38,078 bases of DNA from Planctomycetota bacterium (GTDB taxonomy: Bacteria; Planctomycetota; Planctomycetia; Planctomycetales; Planctomycetaceae), in the NCBI GenBank assembly GCA_027623235.1, contig JAQBVJ010000070.1, positions 1 to 38,078 of the forward strand. The letters run 5' to 3'. Below are positions 24,716 through 36,700 of the stretch, piece by piece. The translations under genes were made by a program, and so were the position numbers. Position 1 is the first letter of the stretch; each line of letters opens with the position of its first letter. The notes under the pieces were generated by a model that saw only the letters and a list, made by a program, of their open reading frames with translations, made no database searches and was not told the origin of the DNA.

Positions 24716-27700
24716 ATGAGATCTCCCGCCCTCGTCGCTGTCCTCGTCATCGCTTCTTCCTTTCGCGCTCCGATCGCCGAAGACGAACTTCCGCCGGCGG
24801 TTGACCGAAAGGTCGACTTCGTCAAAGACGTGAAACCGCTCTTTGCGAAGCACTGTCTCAGTTGTCACGGCAGCGAGAAACAGGAAGCCGGATTCCGGCT
24901 CGACATGCAGGCCGCCGCGCTGGCTGGCGGCGACGGGGGCGCGAGCATTCTGCCGGAAAACAGTGCCGACAGCCTGCTGATCCGCTACGTCGCCGGCATC
25001 GATGAGAACATCGTCATGCCCCCGAAAGGCGATCAGCTGACGAAAACTCAGGTCGGCATTCTGCGAGCCTGGATCGACCAGGGAGCGACATGGCCGGAAC
25101 CCGATGATGCCGGTACGAAGAAGAACTCGCACTGGTCTTACCAGCCGGTCGTGCGGCCCAAAGAGCCGGTCGTGAAGAACAAAGCCTGGGCGCGAAACTC
25201 GATTGACGCGTTCGTGCTCGCACGGCTCGAAGAGAAAGGGATCGCTCCTTCTGCCGAGGCGGATCGACGGACACTCATCCGGCGAGTCTATTTCGATCTG
25301 CTCGGCCTGCCGCCGGAACCGATAGCGGTCGAGGCTTTTCTTAACGACAAGTCAAAAGATGCATACGAGAATCTTGTCGACAGTCTTCTGCAGTCGCCTC
25401 ATTTCGGTGAGCGCTGGGGCCGGCACTGGCTCGACATGGCTCGCTACGCAGACTCGGACGGCTACGAAAAAGACAACGCCCGCCCCAACGCCTGGCGATG
25501 GCGGAACTGGGTCATTGATGCGATTAACCGCGACCTGCCGTTCGATCAGTTTACGATCGAGCAGCTTGCCGGCGATCTACTTCCCGACGCGACGGTCGAT
25601 CAGAAACTCGCGACCGCGTTTCACCGGCAGACACTCACCAATACGGAAGGCGGCACGGATCAGGAACAGTTTCGCATCGAAGCGTGTTTTGACCGGACCG
25701 AAACGACGAGCACCGTGTGGCTCGGCCTGACAGTCGGATGTGCCCGCTGCCATTCGCACAAGTACGACGAGATTTCTCAGCGGGAGTACTACCAGATTTT
25801 CGCCTTCCTCAATAACGGCGATGAGTCGAACACGAACGTGCCGACATCCGAAGAGGCGATGAAGAAGTACGAGGCCGAAAAGGCGACGCACGACGTGAAG
25901 CTGCGACTGTTGAACGCCGAACTGGCCGCGGCGAAGGAGTCACTTAAGCCGGCTTTGATTCCGTGGGAAGCTGACTTCCGCAAGCGCGTCGCTGAGACCG
26001 GCGACAAGCCGATCGGCTGGCAGACGCTGGAATTCGAGAAACTCGAAGCTGCTTCAAAATCCAGATTCACTCGGCAGGACGACGGTTCCTACCTGGTGGA
26101 AGGCGACGTACCGGACACCGACGAGTACACATTAACCGCTCGCGTTGTTGAGACCTCGCAACCGATCTCTGCAATTCGCGTCGAAACGCTCACCGACGAT
26201 CGGCTGCCGAGCAAAGGTCCGGGTCGAACTCCGCACGGCAACTTTGTGCTGAGCGATCTGCGTGTCTACTTCGGCGGGAAGAAAGAGCTGGCGAAGGACG
26301 ACGCGGTCAAACTGGTATCGGGAACAGCCGATTTTTCTCAGGCGATGTTCCCGGCACAGAACGCGATCGACGGAGACCCGATGAAAACCGGCTGGGCCAT
26401 TTCGCCTCAGATGTCGAAGCCGCATCACGCGGATTTCATGACAGAGAAACCGCTCACCACGAGGGGCGAAAACTGGATCCAGGTGGTGCTCGACCAGAAG
26501 TACGGCGGCCAGCACTCGATCGGGAAATTCCGGGTTCAAGTGAGAGCCGGTTCCGATCCGAAAGATGGCATCCCGAAGAACGTGCTCGCGGCACTCGACA
26601 TTGATCCGGCGGACCGCAAACCCGAGCAGTCGCAGGAGATTCTCGACTGGTTCGCCACGGTTCACGAAGCGACAAAGAAAGTGGTCGCCAGTGTTGAGGC
26701 TCACCAGAAGGCTGCTCCGAAAGAACCCGTCATGAGCGTTCGTGTGATCAACCAGCGGAAAGCAAACCCCAGGATGACCTACGTCCTGCGACGTGGTGAG
26801 TTTCTGCAGCCAATCAAAGAGTTGGAAATTATTCCCGCGGGCCTGGGCACGTTGAACCCGCTCAAGCCACGAGAGAAGATCGGCGACCGGCTCGATCTGG
26901 CAACGTGGATCGTCTCGCCGGAAAACCCGCTGACTTCACGAGTGACCGTCAATTACGTCTGGAAGCACCTCTTCGGCCAGGGAATTGTGCGGACGGTGAA
27001 CGACTTCGGTGTCCGCGGCGAAAAGCCCTCGCACCCGAAACTGCTCGACTGGCTGGCGGATGAGTTTCGCGGCAACCTCGGCTGGAGCCGCAAGGAATTG
27101 ATCCGGCTGATCGTGACCTCGGCGACGTATCGGCAGTCCTCAACGCATCGCAGCGAACTGCTGGAGGTTGATCCACGAAACTCCCTGCTCGCCCGGCAGA
27201 ATCGACTGCGGGCCGAAGCAGAGATCATTCGTGACTTCAGTCTCAGCGTGAGCGGTCTGCTTTCGAAAAAGATTGGCGGTCCGAGCGTCTTCCCACCGCT
27301 GCCGCCTGGCGTCACCGAGCTGAGTTACGCCGGCAACTTCAAGTGGAACACCAGCCAGGGCGAGGATCAGTTCCGCCGCGGCATGTACACGTTCTTCAAG
27401 CGAACCTCGCCGCACCCGAACCTGACGACGTTCGACTGCCCGGACGCGAACACAACCTGCGTTGATCGGCAGACGTCGAACACGCCGCTGCAAGCGCTGA
27501 TTCTGCTCAACAATGTCGTCTTCACGGAAGCCGCACAGTCGCTCGGGAAGCAGATTCTCGAAGTGAAAAATCTCTCCGATAAGGAGCGATTGAACCTCGC
27601 GTTTGAGAGCTGCGTGTCGCGGCCGATGGCCGGGTCAGAGGCAGGACAGTTTGCCTCACTTCTCGACGCTTCTCGCCAGTGGTACGAGGCTCATCCCGAC

Positions 27701-27820
27701 GACGCAAAGAAACTTGTCGGCAGCTACGTCGTCGAGGGAACGTCGCCGGCCGAGTCAGCCGCGTGGACTGCGACCTGCCGGGTGATGCTCAACATGGATG
27801 AGTTCATCACTCGAAACTGA
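24716..27820 (+). CDS. PSCyt1-DUF1549-DUF1553 planctomycete cytochrome-type protein
   Basis: The 1034-residue exported protein has a signal peptide (ALVAVLVIASSFRAPIAED). A PSCyt1 cytochrome C domain follows with the haem motif CLSCH at about residues 43-47 (VKPLFAKHCLSCHGSEKQEAGFRLD) and an axial-ligand candidate in NIVMPPKGDQLT. DUF1549 (PSCyt2) begins near 160 (NSIDAFVLARLEEKGI, RRVYFDLLGLPPEP, ERWGRHWLDMARYADSDGYEKDN). A second CxxCH-like site, CARCH, occurs in GLTVGCARCHSHKYD (about 340-355). A beta-rich insert (about 440-620) precedes DUF1553 (PSD1, about 710-990: DLATWIVSPENPLTSRVTVNYVWKHLFGQGIV, ADEFRGNLGWSRKELIRLIVTS, TSNTPLQALILLNN). Function is not established; redox or surface polymer roles have been suggested. 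The ATG at 24716 has AGGA 7 nt upstream. The usual DUF1501 neighbour is absent downstream. Confidence 0.93.
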   Translation: MRSPALVAVLVIASSFRAPIAEDELPPAVDRKVDFVKDVKPLFAKHCLSCHGSEKQEAGFRLDMQAAALAGGDGGASILPENSADSLLIRYVAGIDENIVMPPKGDQLTKTQVGILRAWIDQGATWPEPDDAGTKKNSHWSYQPVVRPKEPVVKNKAWARNSIDAFVLARLEEKGIAPSAEADRRTLIRRVYFDLLGLPPEPIAVEAFLNDKSKDAYENLVDSLLQSPHFGERWGRHWLDMARYADSDGYEKDNARPNAWRWRNWVIDAINRDLPFDQFTIEQLAGDLLPDATVDQKLATAFHRQTLTNTEGGTDQEQFRIEACFDRTETTSTVWLGLTVGCARCHSHKYDEISQREYYQIFAFLNNGDESNTNVPTSEEAMKKYEAEKATHDVKLRLLNAELAAAKESLKPALIPWEADFRKRVAETGDKPIGWQTLEFEKLEAASKSRFTRQDDGSYLVEGDVPDTDEYTLTARVVETSQPISAIRVETLTDDRLPSKGPGRTPHGNFVLSDLRVYFGGKKELAKDDAVKLVSGTADFSQAMFPAQNAIDGDPMKTGWAISPQMSKPHHADFMTEKPLTTRGENWIQVVLDQKYGGQHSIGKFRVQVRAGSDPKDGIPKNVLAALDIDPADRKPEQSQEILDWFATVHEATKKVVASVEAHQKAAPKEPVMSVRVINQRKANPRMTYVLRRGEFLQPIKELEIIPAGLGTLNPLKPREKIGDRLDLATWIVSPENPLTSRVTVNYVWKHLFGQGIVRTVNDFGVRGEKPSHPKLLDWLADEFRGNLGWSRKELIRLIVTSATYRQSSTHRSELLEVDPRNSLLARQNRLRAEAEIIRDFSLSVSGLLSKKIGGPSVFPPLPPGVTELSYAGNFKWNTSQGEDQFRRGMYTFFKRTSPHPNLTTFDCPDANTTCVDRQTSNTPLQALILLNNVVFTEAAQSLGKQILEVKNLSDKERLNLAFESCVSRPMAGSEAGQFASLLDASRQWYEAHPDDAKKLVGSYVVEGTSPAESAAWTATCRVMLNMDEFITRN

Positions 27821-28272
27821 ACCACCGAAGCGGAACCAGGTCCAGGACGAAGGATCGACGGGAGAATACGGTCCTGCAGGTGGAAAACCATCACGACGTA
27901 CCTCAATGCCCGGCTGATTGTGCGTGTCGTTCCGGTTCTGCCGGATTCCGCGTCGTGGCGGGCCCGGCACAACTTGCTGATGCCGCATCCGCAGCAGAAT
28001 CGCAGGCAGGACTCGCTCAGCAGACGCGAGACGACTCTCCGGCAGTTCAGTGCCAGGCAGTGTGGACAGGACGACTGCGCGAACTCACAGGGATGCCGCA
28101 TCGAAATCGACGTTCGATGCGGTCATTCGTTTGACAGTTGCCGAAGTTGAGTTCTGTGGCTTCGCGTGATTAGCGGAGCGGTCCGCGATCTGACTCGTTT
28201 CCGAGGATTGGTCGCCGACAAGGTCAGATTGAAGGGCAGCCGCGCCCGATCGCGGAAACGGAGTCACGGACC
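27821..28272. other. Intergenic region after the PSCyt1/DUF1549/DUF1553 gene
   Basis: The 452 bp contain one strong hairpin at 28096-28122 and a lone TTGACA box at 28131 without a good -10 partner. The short reading frames here have no protein-like features. The DUF1501 gene often found at this position in planctomycetes is not present. Confidence 0.5.
28096..28122 (+). terminator. Perfect 10-bp hairpin (possible terminator)
   Basis: CCGCATCGAA (28096-28105) pairs perfectly with TTCGATGCGG (28113-28122) around a 7-nt loop, followed by the T-rich TCATTCGTTT. It lies about 276 bp after the stop of the PSCyt1/DUF1549/DUF1553 gene and 150 bp before the lipoprotein gene. It is far from the stop, so a regulatory role in the next gene's leader is also possible. 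Confidence 0.5.
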
Positions 28273-30405
28273 ATGATGGATTTTCGACGCTGGGTAAAAC
28301 GGACGTCTCCTCTTGCTTTGACGGCAGCCCTCGTGGTCGGTCTCTCTGGATGCCAGAGCGCGCAGAACCTCGCCCCCGTTGATTCGACGTCCGGCCCGTC
28401 TCCCGCGTTCGAGCCGATTCCGCAAGCCCCCGCGCTACCTTATGAAGACATTCCACAGTTGCCCGCACCGGCACCCGACGTGAAATCGGCAGACACGAAA
28501 CCGTCAAAAGATTCGAATTCCGTCCCGCCCGGGTCTGAACCAAACTTTGAGCCGGACGTGAAGGTCGCTGCGCCGGACACGAAACCCGATAACGACTCCG
28601 TTGGCGAAACGGCTGTCGGCGAATCCGGAGAGAAACCCGCGGATGCGGCTGCCGGTAACGCCACACCGAATCCGTCGAAGCCAACCGCATCGACGACTCC
28701 GCCAACACTGCCGGACTCTGTTGCGAGAGACACCGTTGTGAGCGACACCGTTGCGAGCGGCACAGAAAAGACTCCGATCAAGAAGCCGATCGAGCCTCCG
28801 TTCGAGGAGCCGACCTTTGAAGAGGAAACGCCAGTTGAAGAGGAAAAGGCAGTCGCCACCACGACGGATCCGGTCGGACCGCCGACCGCACCACCACCGC
28901 TCGCAACGATCAAGACCGAGACGCTGCCGCTGATCTCAGAGCCGGAAAAGCCGGGCGAGTCGACGGGACCTTTGACTTTGCCACCCAACGCTGGCGAAGA
29001 GCCGCTGCCGGTTCCGGATTCACTTCCGCCTCGGCTGCCGGATTCGTTGCTGCTTCAGCCTCTGGCGAAAGACTCGCCTGCGGAAGAAACGAAACCCGTC
29101 GCGCCACAGTCTGTTGAGAAGCCCGACACCAGAACTCTTCCGGAACAAACGACGCCGGAAGTTCTGCCGTCAGAAACCAAACCAACAGTCGCGAAGCCGG
29201 TCGAAGCGAAGCCGACGAAACCCGTCGACAATTCGATCCCGTTCAGCGGGTCCGGCGAGGCCACCGTTCCAGCTCCAGCCCGTTCCACTGGCAACGATGC
29301 GAAGCCAAAGGCCGCAACAGAAGAAGGGCCAGACGAGTCGCTTGAACTGCCGGAGTTTGAAGTGCCGATCGAAAAGACGGCTGGCAGCAGGAACGGCCGA
29401 CCATTCATTGAGTTGCCGGAAATCACTCCAGGACCGGCGCAGCCGACTCCGGCGGACACCCCGCTGGGGTCCGGGTTGCCTCTGCCGTCGCTCGACGAGC
29501 CGACGGAATCGCGTGCCGTCGCGTCGATCCGCAGTCCGAACGGGACTCTGCCGAAACTGCCGGAGACTCAAAACAAAAACTCGGTCAAGGGCGTTGAAAT
29601 CGCGTCATTCGGCGGGACCGCCGATGGCATTGTGTTTGACTCAGAGGGAACGGCCTTCGTGTCGCACCGCGATTCGATTTCGAAAGTGAAACTCGATGGC
29701 GAGGTGACTCACTGGGCGAAAACAGGAGCTCCACGCGGCCACGCAATCCTGCGCGACGGCACGCACCTCATCTGCGATGCCAGCGAGCGGGCGGTGCTGC
29801 ACCTGGACAAGGACGGCAAGCTGATTCGCAAAGTCGTGACGAAAAGCGATGACTTCTTCCTGCGGGCTCCCAACGATCTGGTTGTGGACGCAGGCGGCGG
29901 CTTCTATTTCACCGATCCCGGCTACGCTCGCATCAGAAACGCGATCGGCAAAGTTCATTACGCTGCGGCGGACGGGACGGTGAGTGTTGTGGCAGAGAAG
30001 CTGGCCTTTCCGGAAGGCATCGCGCTTTCGACCGACGGAACGAAACTGTTCGTCGCCGAAAGTCAGAACAACCGCGTCGTGGCATTCGAAGTTCTTTCGC
30101 CCGGCGAGCTCGGTCCTGTGGAAGTGTTCTGCAAACTTCCTGGAAGCGAGTCGGGTGACTCCGACAACTTCGTCGACGGACTCGCGGTCGATCGCGAAGG
30201 CAGGCTGTACGTTGCTCACCGAGGCATGTCCCGCATCGAAGTCATCGGGCCGGACGGTGACTGGCAAACAAGCTTCGCCTGCCCGGACACGATCGTGAAG
30301 AACCTCGCCTTCAGCCGCGATTACTCAAAGCTGTTTGTGACCGGCACGGACCGTAAGCATCGTGGCGGGCAGTTGTTGATTATCGACTTTGCGGCCAGCC
30401 GCTGA
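28273..30405 (+). CDS. Pro-rich lipoprotein with C-terminal SMP-30/gluconolactonase-like propeller
   Basis: The 710-residue protein has a lipoprotein signal: basic MMDFRRWVKR, hydrophobic helix, and lipobox LSGC with Cys27 as the lipid-modified residue. Residues 30-430 are a long disordered Pro/Glu/Thr/Ser/Lys-rich spacer with repeated short motifs such as KPV, PDSLP and ETKP. Residues 440-705 form a six-bladed SMP-30/gluconolactonase-like propeller: GTADGIVFDSEGTAFVSHRD, HAILRDGTHLICDA, APNDLVVDAGGGFYFTDPGY, FPEGIALSTDGTKLFVAES, FVDGLAVDREGRLYVAH, VKNLAFSRDYSKLFVTG. These enzymes usually bind a metal and hydrolyse lactones, but the substrate is unknown. The spacer would let the propeller extend away from a membrane anchor. 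GGAG lies 9 nt before the ATG. A strong terminator follows, so the gene is transcribed alone or last. Confidence 0.9.
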   Translation: MMDFRRWVKRTSPLALTAALVVGLSGCQSAQNLAPVDSTSGPSPAFEPIPQAPALPYEDIPQLPAPAPDVKSADTKPSKDSNSVPPGSEPNFEPDVKVAAPDTKPDNDSVGETAVGESGEKPADAAAGNATPNPSKPTASTTPPTLPDSVARDTVVSDTVASGTEKTPIKKPIEPPFEEPTFEEETPVEEEKAVATTTDPVGPPTAPPPLATIKTETLPLISEPEKPGESTGPLTLPPNAGEEPLPVPDSLPPRLPDSLLLQPLAKDSPAEETKPVAPQSVEKPDTRTLPEQTTPEVLPSETKPTVAKPVEAKPTKPVDNSIPFSGSGEATVPAPARSTGNDAKPKAATEEGPDESLELPEFEVPIEKTAGSRNGRPFIELPEITPGPAQPTPADTPLGSGLPLPSLDEPTESRAVASIRSPNGTLPKLPETQNKNSVKGVEIASFGGTADGIVFDSEGTAFVSHRDSISKVKLDGEVTHWAKTGAPRGHAILRDGTHLICDASERAVLHLDKDGKLIRKVVTKSDDFFLRAPNDLVVDAGGGFYFTDPGYARIRNAIGKVHYAAADGTVSVVAEKLAFPEGIALSTDGTKLFVAESQNNRVVAFEVLSPGELGPVEVFCKLPGSESGDSDNFVDGLAVDREGRLYVAHRGMSRIEVIGPDGDWQTSFACPDTIVKNLAFSRDYSKLFVTGTDRKHRGGQLLIIDFAASR

Positions 30406-30748
30406 GCGGTCATCCTGTCGAATCAGAAATGCGCCGCCCCATTCAATTTCGCCCGAGCCTCGCGCCGCGAGCTCGGGCTTTTTGCTGCGCATTGAGGGAC
30501 GACTCCGTACCGCGCTGACGATCACAGCTGCGCCAGTCGGATCGCTTCGCACGATCCCAATGGTCGGCAACCGCGATGCAGCGGGCACGATTCCTTTGCC
30601 GGGAATGACTGCATCAGACGGGAAGTTCTCCGCGGTTTCCCCTCCTTCCCGAATCGTCCGGGTCGGTCGAGTCATGCCTGGGTAAGAGGTGTGTCGAGCT
30701 CACAGGAAGCGAAGTCTTGCGCAGTGATTCTCTACCCGTGAGTAAACG
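30406..30748. other. Intergenic region between the SMP-30 lipoprotein and the giant adhesin
   Basis: A terminator lies at 30451-30483. The remaining 265 bp should contain the promoter of the giant gene, but I see no convincing boxes and no coding region. Confidence 0.5.
30451..30483 (+). terminator. Rho-independent terminator after the lipoprotein gene
   Basis: GCCCGAGC (30451-30458) pairs perfectly with GCTCGGGC (30471-30478), with a smaller TCGC/GCGA stem in the loop, followed directly by TTTTT. It lies 45 bp after the stop at 30405. This is the clearest plus-strand terminator in the window. Confidence 0.92.
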
Positions 30749-33700
30749 ATGCCTCTTCAGAAGTTGCGTAAAACAACTCGTCTGCGAATCTGCGAGCTCC
30801 TGAACGAGCTGCGGGCAGTGCTCCCACGAGCACAGGACGAACGACCCGCCCAACCCCTCGATCTGTTCCAACTGGAAGAACGGGTCCTGCTGAGCGCCTC
30901 GCCGGCTGCCGCAGTGGCGGCGGCAGTTGATACCGCGATGCTGGACGCCGAGGCGGGCACAGTCGAACCCGGCACGGCAGGGCCGACGGGTGCTCCTTCT
31001 ACAGAGTCCATCGCCGCGAGCCTGCTCGATCAGATGCTGTCGACGCAGACCGACGCGACATCCACGGACAGTGGCTCGGTCGACGACGTGGTTGCCACAC
31101 CGGCGGACGCCTCTCAGGCCGTCCCGAGTGAACTCGTTTTCCTCGACACCAGCGTCGAGAACTACCAGCAGCTCCTTGAGAATCTCAGGTCGCTCGACGA
31201 AGGGTCACGTCAGATTGAGGTGGTCCTGCTTTCCGGCCAGCGGGATGGCGTCGACCAGATCACCGAGGCCCTCGCCGCTCGCACGGACATCGATGCGATT
31301 TCCATTGTCTCTCAAGGGACCGACCGAGCCGTCAAGCTGGGATCGACCTGGCTGACGGCGGACAACCTGGCGGGCTACGCGGGCGAGATTGGCTCGTGGG
31401 GCAACGCTTTGAATTCCGAGGCGGACTTGCTGTTTTACGGTTGCGATCTGGCGTCGAGCGAAGATGGTCTCACACTGCTCGGCGCGGTGCAGTTGCTCAC
31501 TGGTGCCGACACGGTGGCGAGCATCGACAACACAGGAACGGCGTTGCTGGGTGGAAACGGGGAACTCGACGGCGAACTGGGCTCAATCGAGACCACTCAG
31601 AGAGAATCGGCGCAACCCTCCGGCGAATCCACTGCGGATCAACTGTCGACAAACTGGCAGTCTGATCCCCCTTCATTGGTCGGCATCGAGCCGGCCGGGG
31701 TGTCACTGACCGGATCCGAGTTATCGATCCGTCATGAAGTGGTTTTCGTCGATACGAGCGTCGAAGACTATCAGCAACTGCTGGATGACCTCTGGTCCAA
31801 CGATGATCCCACGCGGGAATTCGAAGTCGTGCTGCTGCAGAACTCGCGCGACGGCATCGAGCAGATTTCCGAAGCACTGGCGGAACGCAGCGACCTGGAT
31901 GCCGTACACTTTGTGACCCACGGAACCGATCGAGCGGTCAAGCTGGGGGCGACATGGCTGAGCCTCGACAACCTCGGAGGCTATGCCGGGGAGATTGCCG
32001 GCTGGGGCAATTCGCTGGACAGCGGCGGCGATCTGCTGTTCTACGGTTGCGATCTGGCGGGGAGCGAGTCCGGTCGGACTCTGCTGGAAGGCGTGCAGAC
32101 GCTGACCGGAGCCGACGTCGCGGGCAGTACCAACGACACCGGAGCGTCCACTCTGGGGGGCGACTGGGATCTGGAATTTCAGATTGGTGATCTGGAATCG
32201 CAGATCGCCTTCAGTCAAACCGTGCAGGCTGAATGGCATGGTCTGCTCAACACGTTCACGGTGACCAACACGAATGACTCAGGAGCCGGGTCGCTGCGAC
32301 AGGCGATTCTGGATGCCAACGCGCTGGCAGGGCATGATACGATCCAGTTCGCCATTGCCGGTACCGGCGTGCATACGATCAACGTTGGCTCCAGCCTGAC
32401 GATCACCGATGCTGTCACCATTGACGCGACGACCGATGATAGCTTTGCTGCCAACAGCAATCGCCCGGCGATCATTCTCGATGGCAACAATAGCTTTACC
32501 GGTGACGGCTTCGTGCTGACCAGCACTGCTGACGGAACGACGATTCGCGGCTTTGTCATTCGCGATTTCAGCGGCGACGGCATCGAGATCCAGGCCGGTT
32601 CGGATGGCAATACGATTGTCGGCAACTACATCGGACAATTGAACGCCAACGGAAACGATGCAGGTACAGGAGAAGTCAACACGAACCAGGGTATCCGGAT
32701 CCTTGGCGCCAACAACACCATTGGCGGCACGTCCGCCGCCGACCGCAATGTGATTTCCGGAAACAACTCCGGCGTCTACATCACTGGCGCCGGTGCCACC
32801 GGCAACGTTGTGGCAGGGAACTACATCGGCACGAATGCGGCCGGTACAACCTCGATTTCCAACGGCGGCAGCGGTATCTGGATTGACAACAACGCCAATG
32901 ACAACACGGTCGGCGGCGCCACTGCGGCCCATGGCAACGTCATCAGTGGCAATACGAACTCAGGAGTTCGAATCGACGATGCGGACGGCACCACGATTCA
33001 GCACAACCGAATTGGGACCAATGCGGACGGCACTGCGGCGATCGGCAACGGCCAGCAGGGCGTCCGGCTGGCGAACGCCGGGAACACAACCATCGGCGGG
33101 TCCGGCACCGGCAATCTGATCTCCGGAAATGTGCAGGACGCGATTTTTGTCACGGGCGCGGCGTCCACAAATCTTGTGATTCAGGGCAACCTCATCGGAC
33201 CTGATGTGACTGGGACCAGCGGCATTGGAGGTGGCGGCGCCTCGGCGATTCGGATTCACACGGGCGTTACGGGCGCCTTGATCGGTGGAACGAATACGGG
33301 TGAAGGCAACATGATCGCGTTCAACAGTAATCGCGGCATCGGACTGGCCAGTGGTGCGGGAACCGGCAACAGCATTCTCGGCAACACGATCCACTCGAAC
33401 GGCAGTGGAAGCCTCGACATCGACCTCGGCGAAAACGGCGTCACTCTCAATGACACCGGCGACGGCGACTCAGGTCCGAACGATCTACAAAACTTTCCGG
33501 TGTTGACATCCGCCCACTCCACCCCGGACGGGACGCGCGTGATCGGGTCGCTGAACTCGAATCCCAACACGAATTACCGCATCGAGTTCTTTAATAACAT
33601 CATGGGCGAGCAGAACAGCAGCGGCTATGGCGGTGGGCGCACGTTGTTGGGGGCGATCGAGGTCACGACCGATGGATCGGGCAATGCGTCGTTTGATGCC

Positions 33701-36700
33701 ACCGTCGCCGGTTGGTTGAACGCGGGCGACCGTGTGACGGCGACTGCCACCGTGGTTTGGGGCGTAGACAGTTACGGCAGCACATCGGAGTTTAGTCAGC
33801 AGGTCACGGCGACTTCGACCGGCGTCTTGGTCGTTACCACCAATGCCGACAACACCGGCGGCGACACCAGTTCGATCGCCAATTTGCAAGCCAATCGCGG
33901 TGGCGACAATCATATCTCGCTGCGGGAAGCGATCTTGGCCGCCAACAATACGGCCAATTCCGGCGGCGTTCCTGATCTGATTGCCTTTGATATCCTGACC
34001 TGGAGCACGGCCACGATCAGCGTCAACGGAACCAGCGGACCGAACCCTAATGGTACGGGACTGGATTTTATCGTCGACCCCGTCGTCATCGACGCGACAA
34101 CGCAGCGTGGCTATACATCAACCCCGCTCATCACGCTCGATGGCGCGGCAGCGACGGGTACTTCCGGCGCATTGATTCTGCGAACGAATGACAGCACCAT
34201 TCGAGGCTTCTCTGTCATTAACTTCAATGACGAAGGACTTGAGATCGACGGTTCGCCAGGTTTTGGAGACAACAACCTGATCGAATACAACTGGGTCGGG
34301 ATCAACACGTCTGGCAATGCCGCTGGTAATGCCGACGATGGAATTCTGGTAACCGAGAACGCTGACAATAACATCGTCCGCTTCAACGTCGTCGGCTCCA
34401 ACGGGGGCGATGGCATCGTCATTCGCAATACCGACAGCGACAACAACTGGGTTTACGGCAATATCGTGGGACTGGCGGCCGATGGCACGACCGTCAGGGC
34501 CAATAACGGACATGGCGTCGCGGTCTATAACGCTGGAACTAATAACATCATCGGATCCAATGGTGACGGTTCCAATGATGAGTTGGAACGCAATATCATC
34601 TCCGGCAACGGCACAAACGGCATTTGGGTTTCTTCATCCAGCGGAACGGTCATCCGCGGCAACTACATCGGCACCAACAGCGCTGGGACACTGATTCGCG
34701 GCAATTCCTGGTACGGTATCGAGATCGACAACTCCAGCAGCGTGGTTATCGACGGCAACCTGATTTCAGGAAACACGCAGGGCGGAATCTCTCTCTGGAA
34801 CACCGGCACCACGCTGGCCACCATCACCAGCAACTACATTGGCACCAATGCGGCTGGAACAGCGGCTCTGGGCAACACCAACGACGGCATCAAGATTGGC
34901 GGCGGAGCCAACAATAACACGATTGGTGGTGACCGCACGCTTGGTGAGGGCAACGTGATTTCGGGGAATACGGGCACAAACTCGGACGCGATCGAAATCG
35001 GTGGCAGTGGTACCAATAACAACAAAATTTATGGAAACCTTATCGGAACCAATGCGACTGGGACGGCGGCCATCGGCAACGCCCGGTATGGTGTGGTCGT
35101 CTACAACGGTGCCCAGGGAACAGAGATTGGCGGGACGGGAACTGGCCAAGGCAACATCATTTCGGGCAATACGAGTTATGGGATCATCGTCGACGGCAAT
35201 AATGGCACGACCACCACAGGAACGGTCATCGTTTCCAACCTGATCGGTCTCAACCTGGCAGGCACGGGGGCAATCGCCAACGGTGCAGGCGGCATCTCGC
35301 TGTTTGGCGGTGCTCGCGCGACCACGATCGGAGGCACGACGGCAGCGCACCGCAATGTTATCTCCGGAAACAACGGGGCGGGGATCCGAATATCTGATAG
35401 CGGAACGCAAACCATCACTGTGGCTGGCAACTTCATCGGCACCGACGCCAGTGGGATGCTGAATCTGGGCAACGCTCTCGATGGGATTTTGGTGACCAAC
35501 GGTGCTCACAGCAACACCATCGGCGGCGAGGTCGCCGGAGCGGGCAATCTGATCGCCTTCAACGATCACAACGGCGTCAATGTGGTGAATGGCGCGACCA
35601 ACGCCATCGTTCGCAACTCGATTCATTCGAACGTGTTGCTGGGCATCAATCTGGGTACGGCCGGCGTAACGGCAAACGACAGCGGTGACGGCGACACCGG
35701 CGCCAACAGCCTGCAAAACTTCCCGGTTCTGACCAGTGCCGTCACCACCGGGACACAGATCACCATCTCCGGAACGCTCAACAGCACGGCGTCAACGAGC
35801 TTTCGCATCGAGTTCTATTCCAATGCGACAGGAGACGGCACCGGGCATGGCGAAGGGCAGATGCTGATCGGCGTCACTGACGTGACGACGGATGGCTTAG
35901 GCAATGCGTCATTCTCACCGACATTCACGGCCACCATCTCGGCCGGCAGCGCTATCAGCGCGACCGTTTCGCGGCTCGACACCGGTGATGCTCCGATCGA
36001 GACGTCCGAGTTCGCACAGAACGTCGTCGCATCGTTGGTCAACGACGCGCCGGTGCTGGACGACACCAAGAGCCCGGCCCTGACGGCCCAGAACGAGGAC
36101 TCTGGCGCGCCCTCGGGGGCCGTAGGAACGCTGGTTTCGAGCCTGGTGGACTTTGCCTCGCCGGCCGGTCAAGTTGACAACGTCACCGACCCAGACAGTG
36201 GTGCACTGCTGGGCATTGCAATCACAGCAGTGGATTCGACCTTCGGATCATGGTGGTACTCGACCGACAACGGCGCGACATGGAACTCATTCGGGGCCGT
36301 CAGCGAGAGCGACGCCCGATTGCTCGCTGCCGATGTGAGTACACGAATCTACTTCCAGCCCAATGCAAACTGGAATGGCACGCTGACCAACGCCATCACC
36401 TTCCGCGCCTGGGACCAGACCAGCGGTACGAACGGTGGCACAGCAAACCTGACGAGCACTGTCGCGGACCAATTCAGCACTATCGCCTACTCCAACAATG
36501 ACGGGTCTTCGAACTGGACCTCTGACTGGATCGAAACCGATGACAACGGATCGGCCAGCACCGGCAACATCCGAGTCGAATCCGGCAAGCTGCACTTGAA
36601 CAACCAGGATGGCGGCGGATTTGAGAGCATCCAGCGCTCGTTCAGTACCGACGGAGCATCATCCGCCACGCTGACGTTCACGTATGATGGCTATGCCTTT

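Noticed and set aside
28440..28988. 182-codon minus-strand frame, Ser/Gly/Val-rich
   Set aside because: It is the antisense of the Pro-rich spacer of the lipoprotein; the composition is what such a repeat gives on the other strand.
32240..35700. Many short repeated DNA motifs, considered as a CRISPR or satellite array
   Set aside because: Spacing is irregular and the repetition follows the GNxISGN protein repeats of the beta-helix, so it is coding repetition.
34766..35716. 316-codon minus-strand frame within the adhesin
   Set aside because: Antisense shadow of the second beta-helix block, with no motifs or ribosome site.
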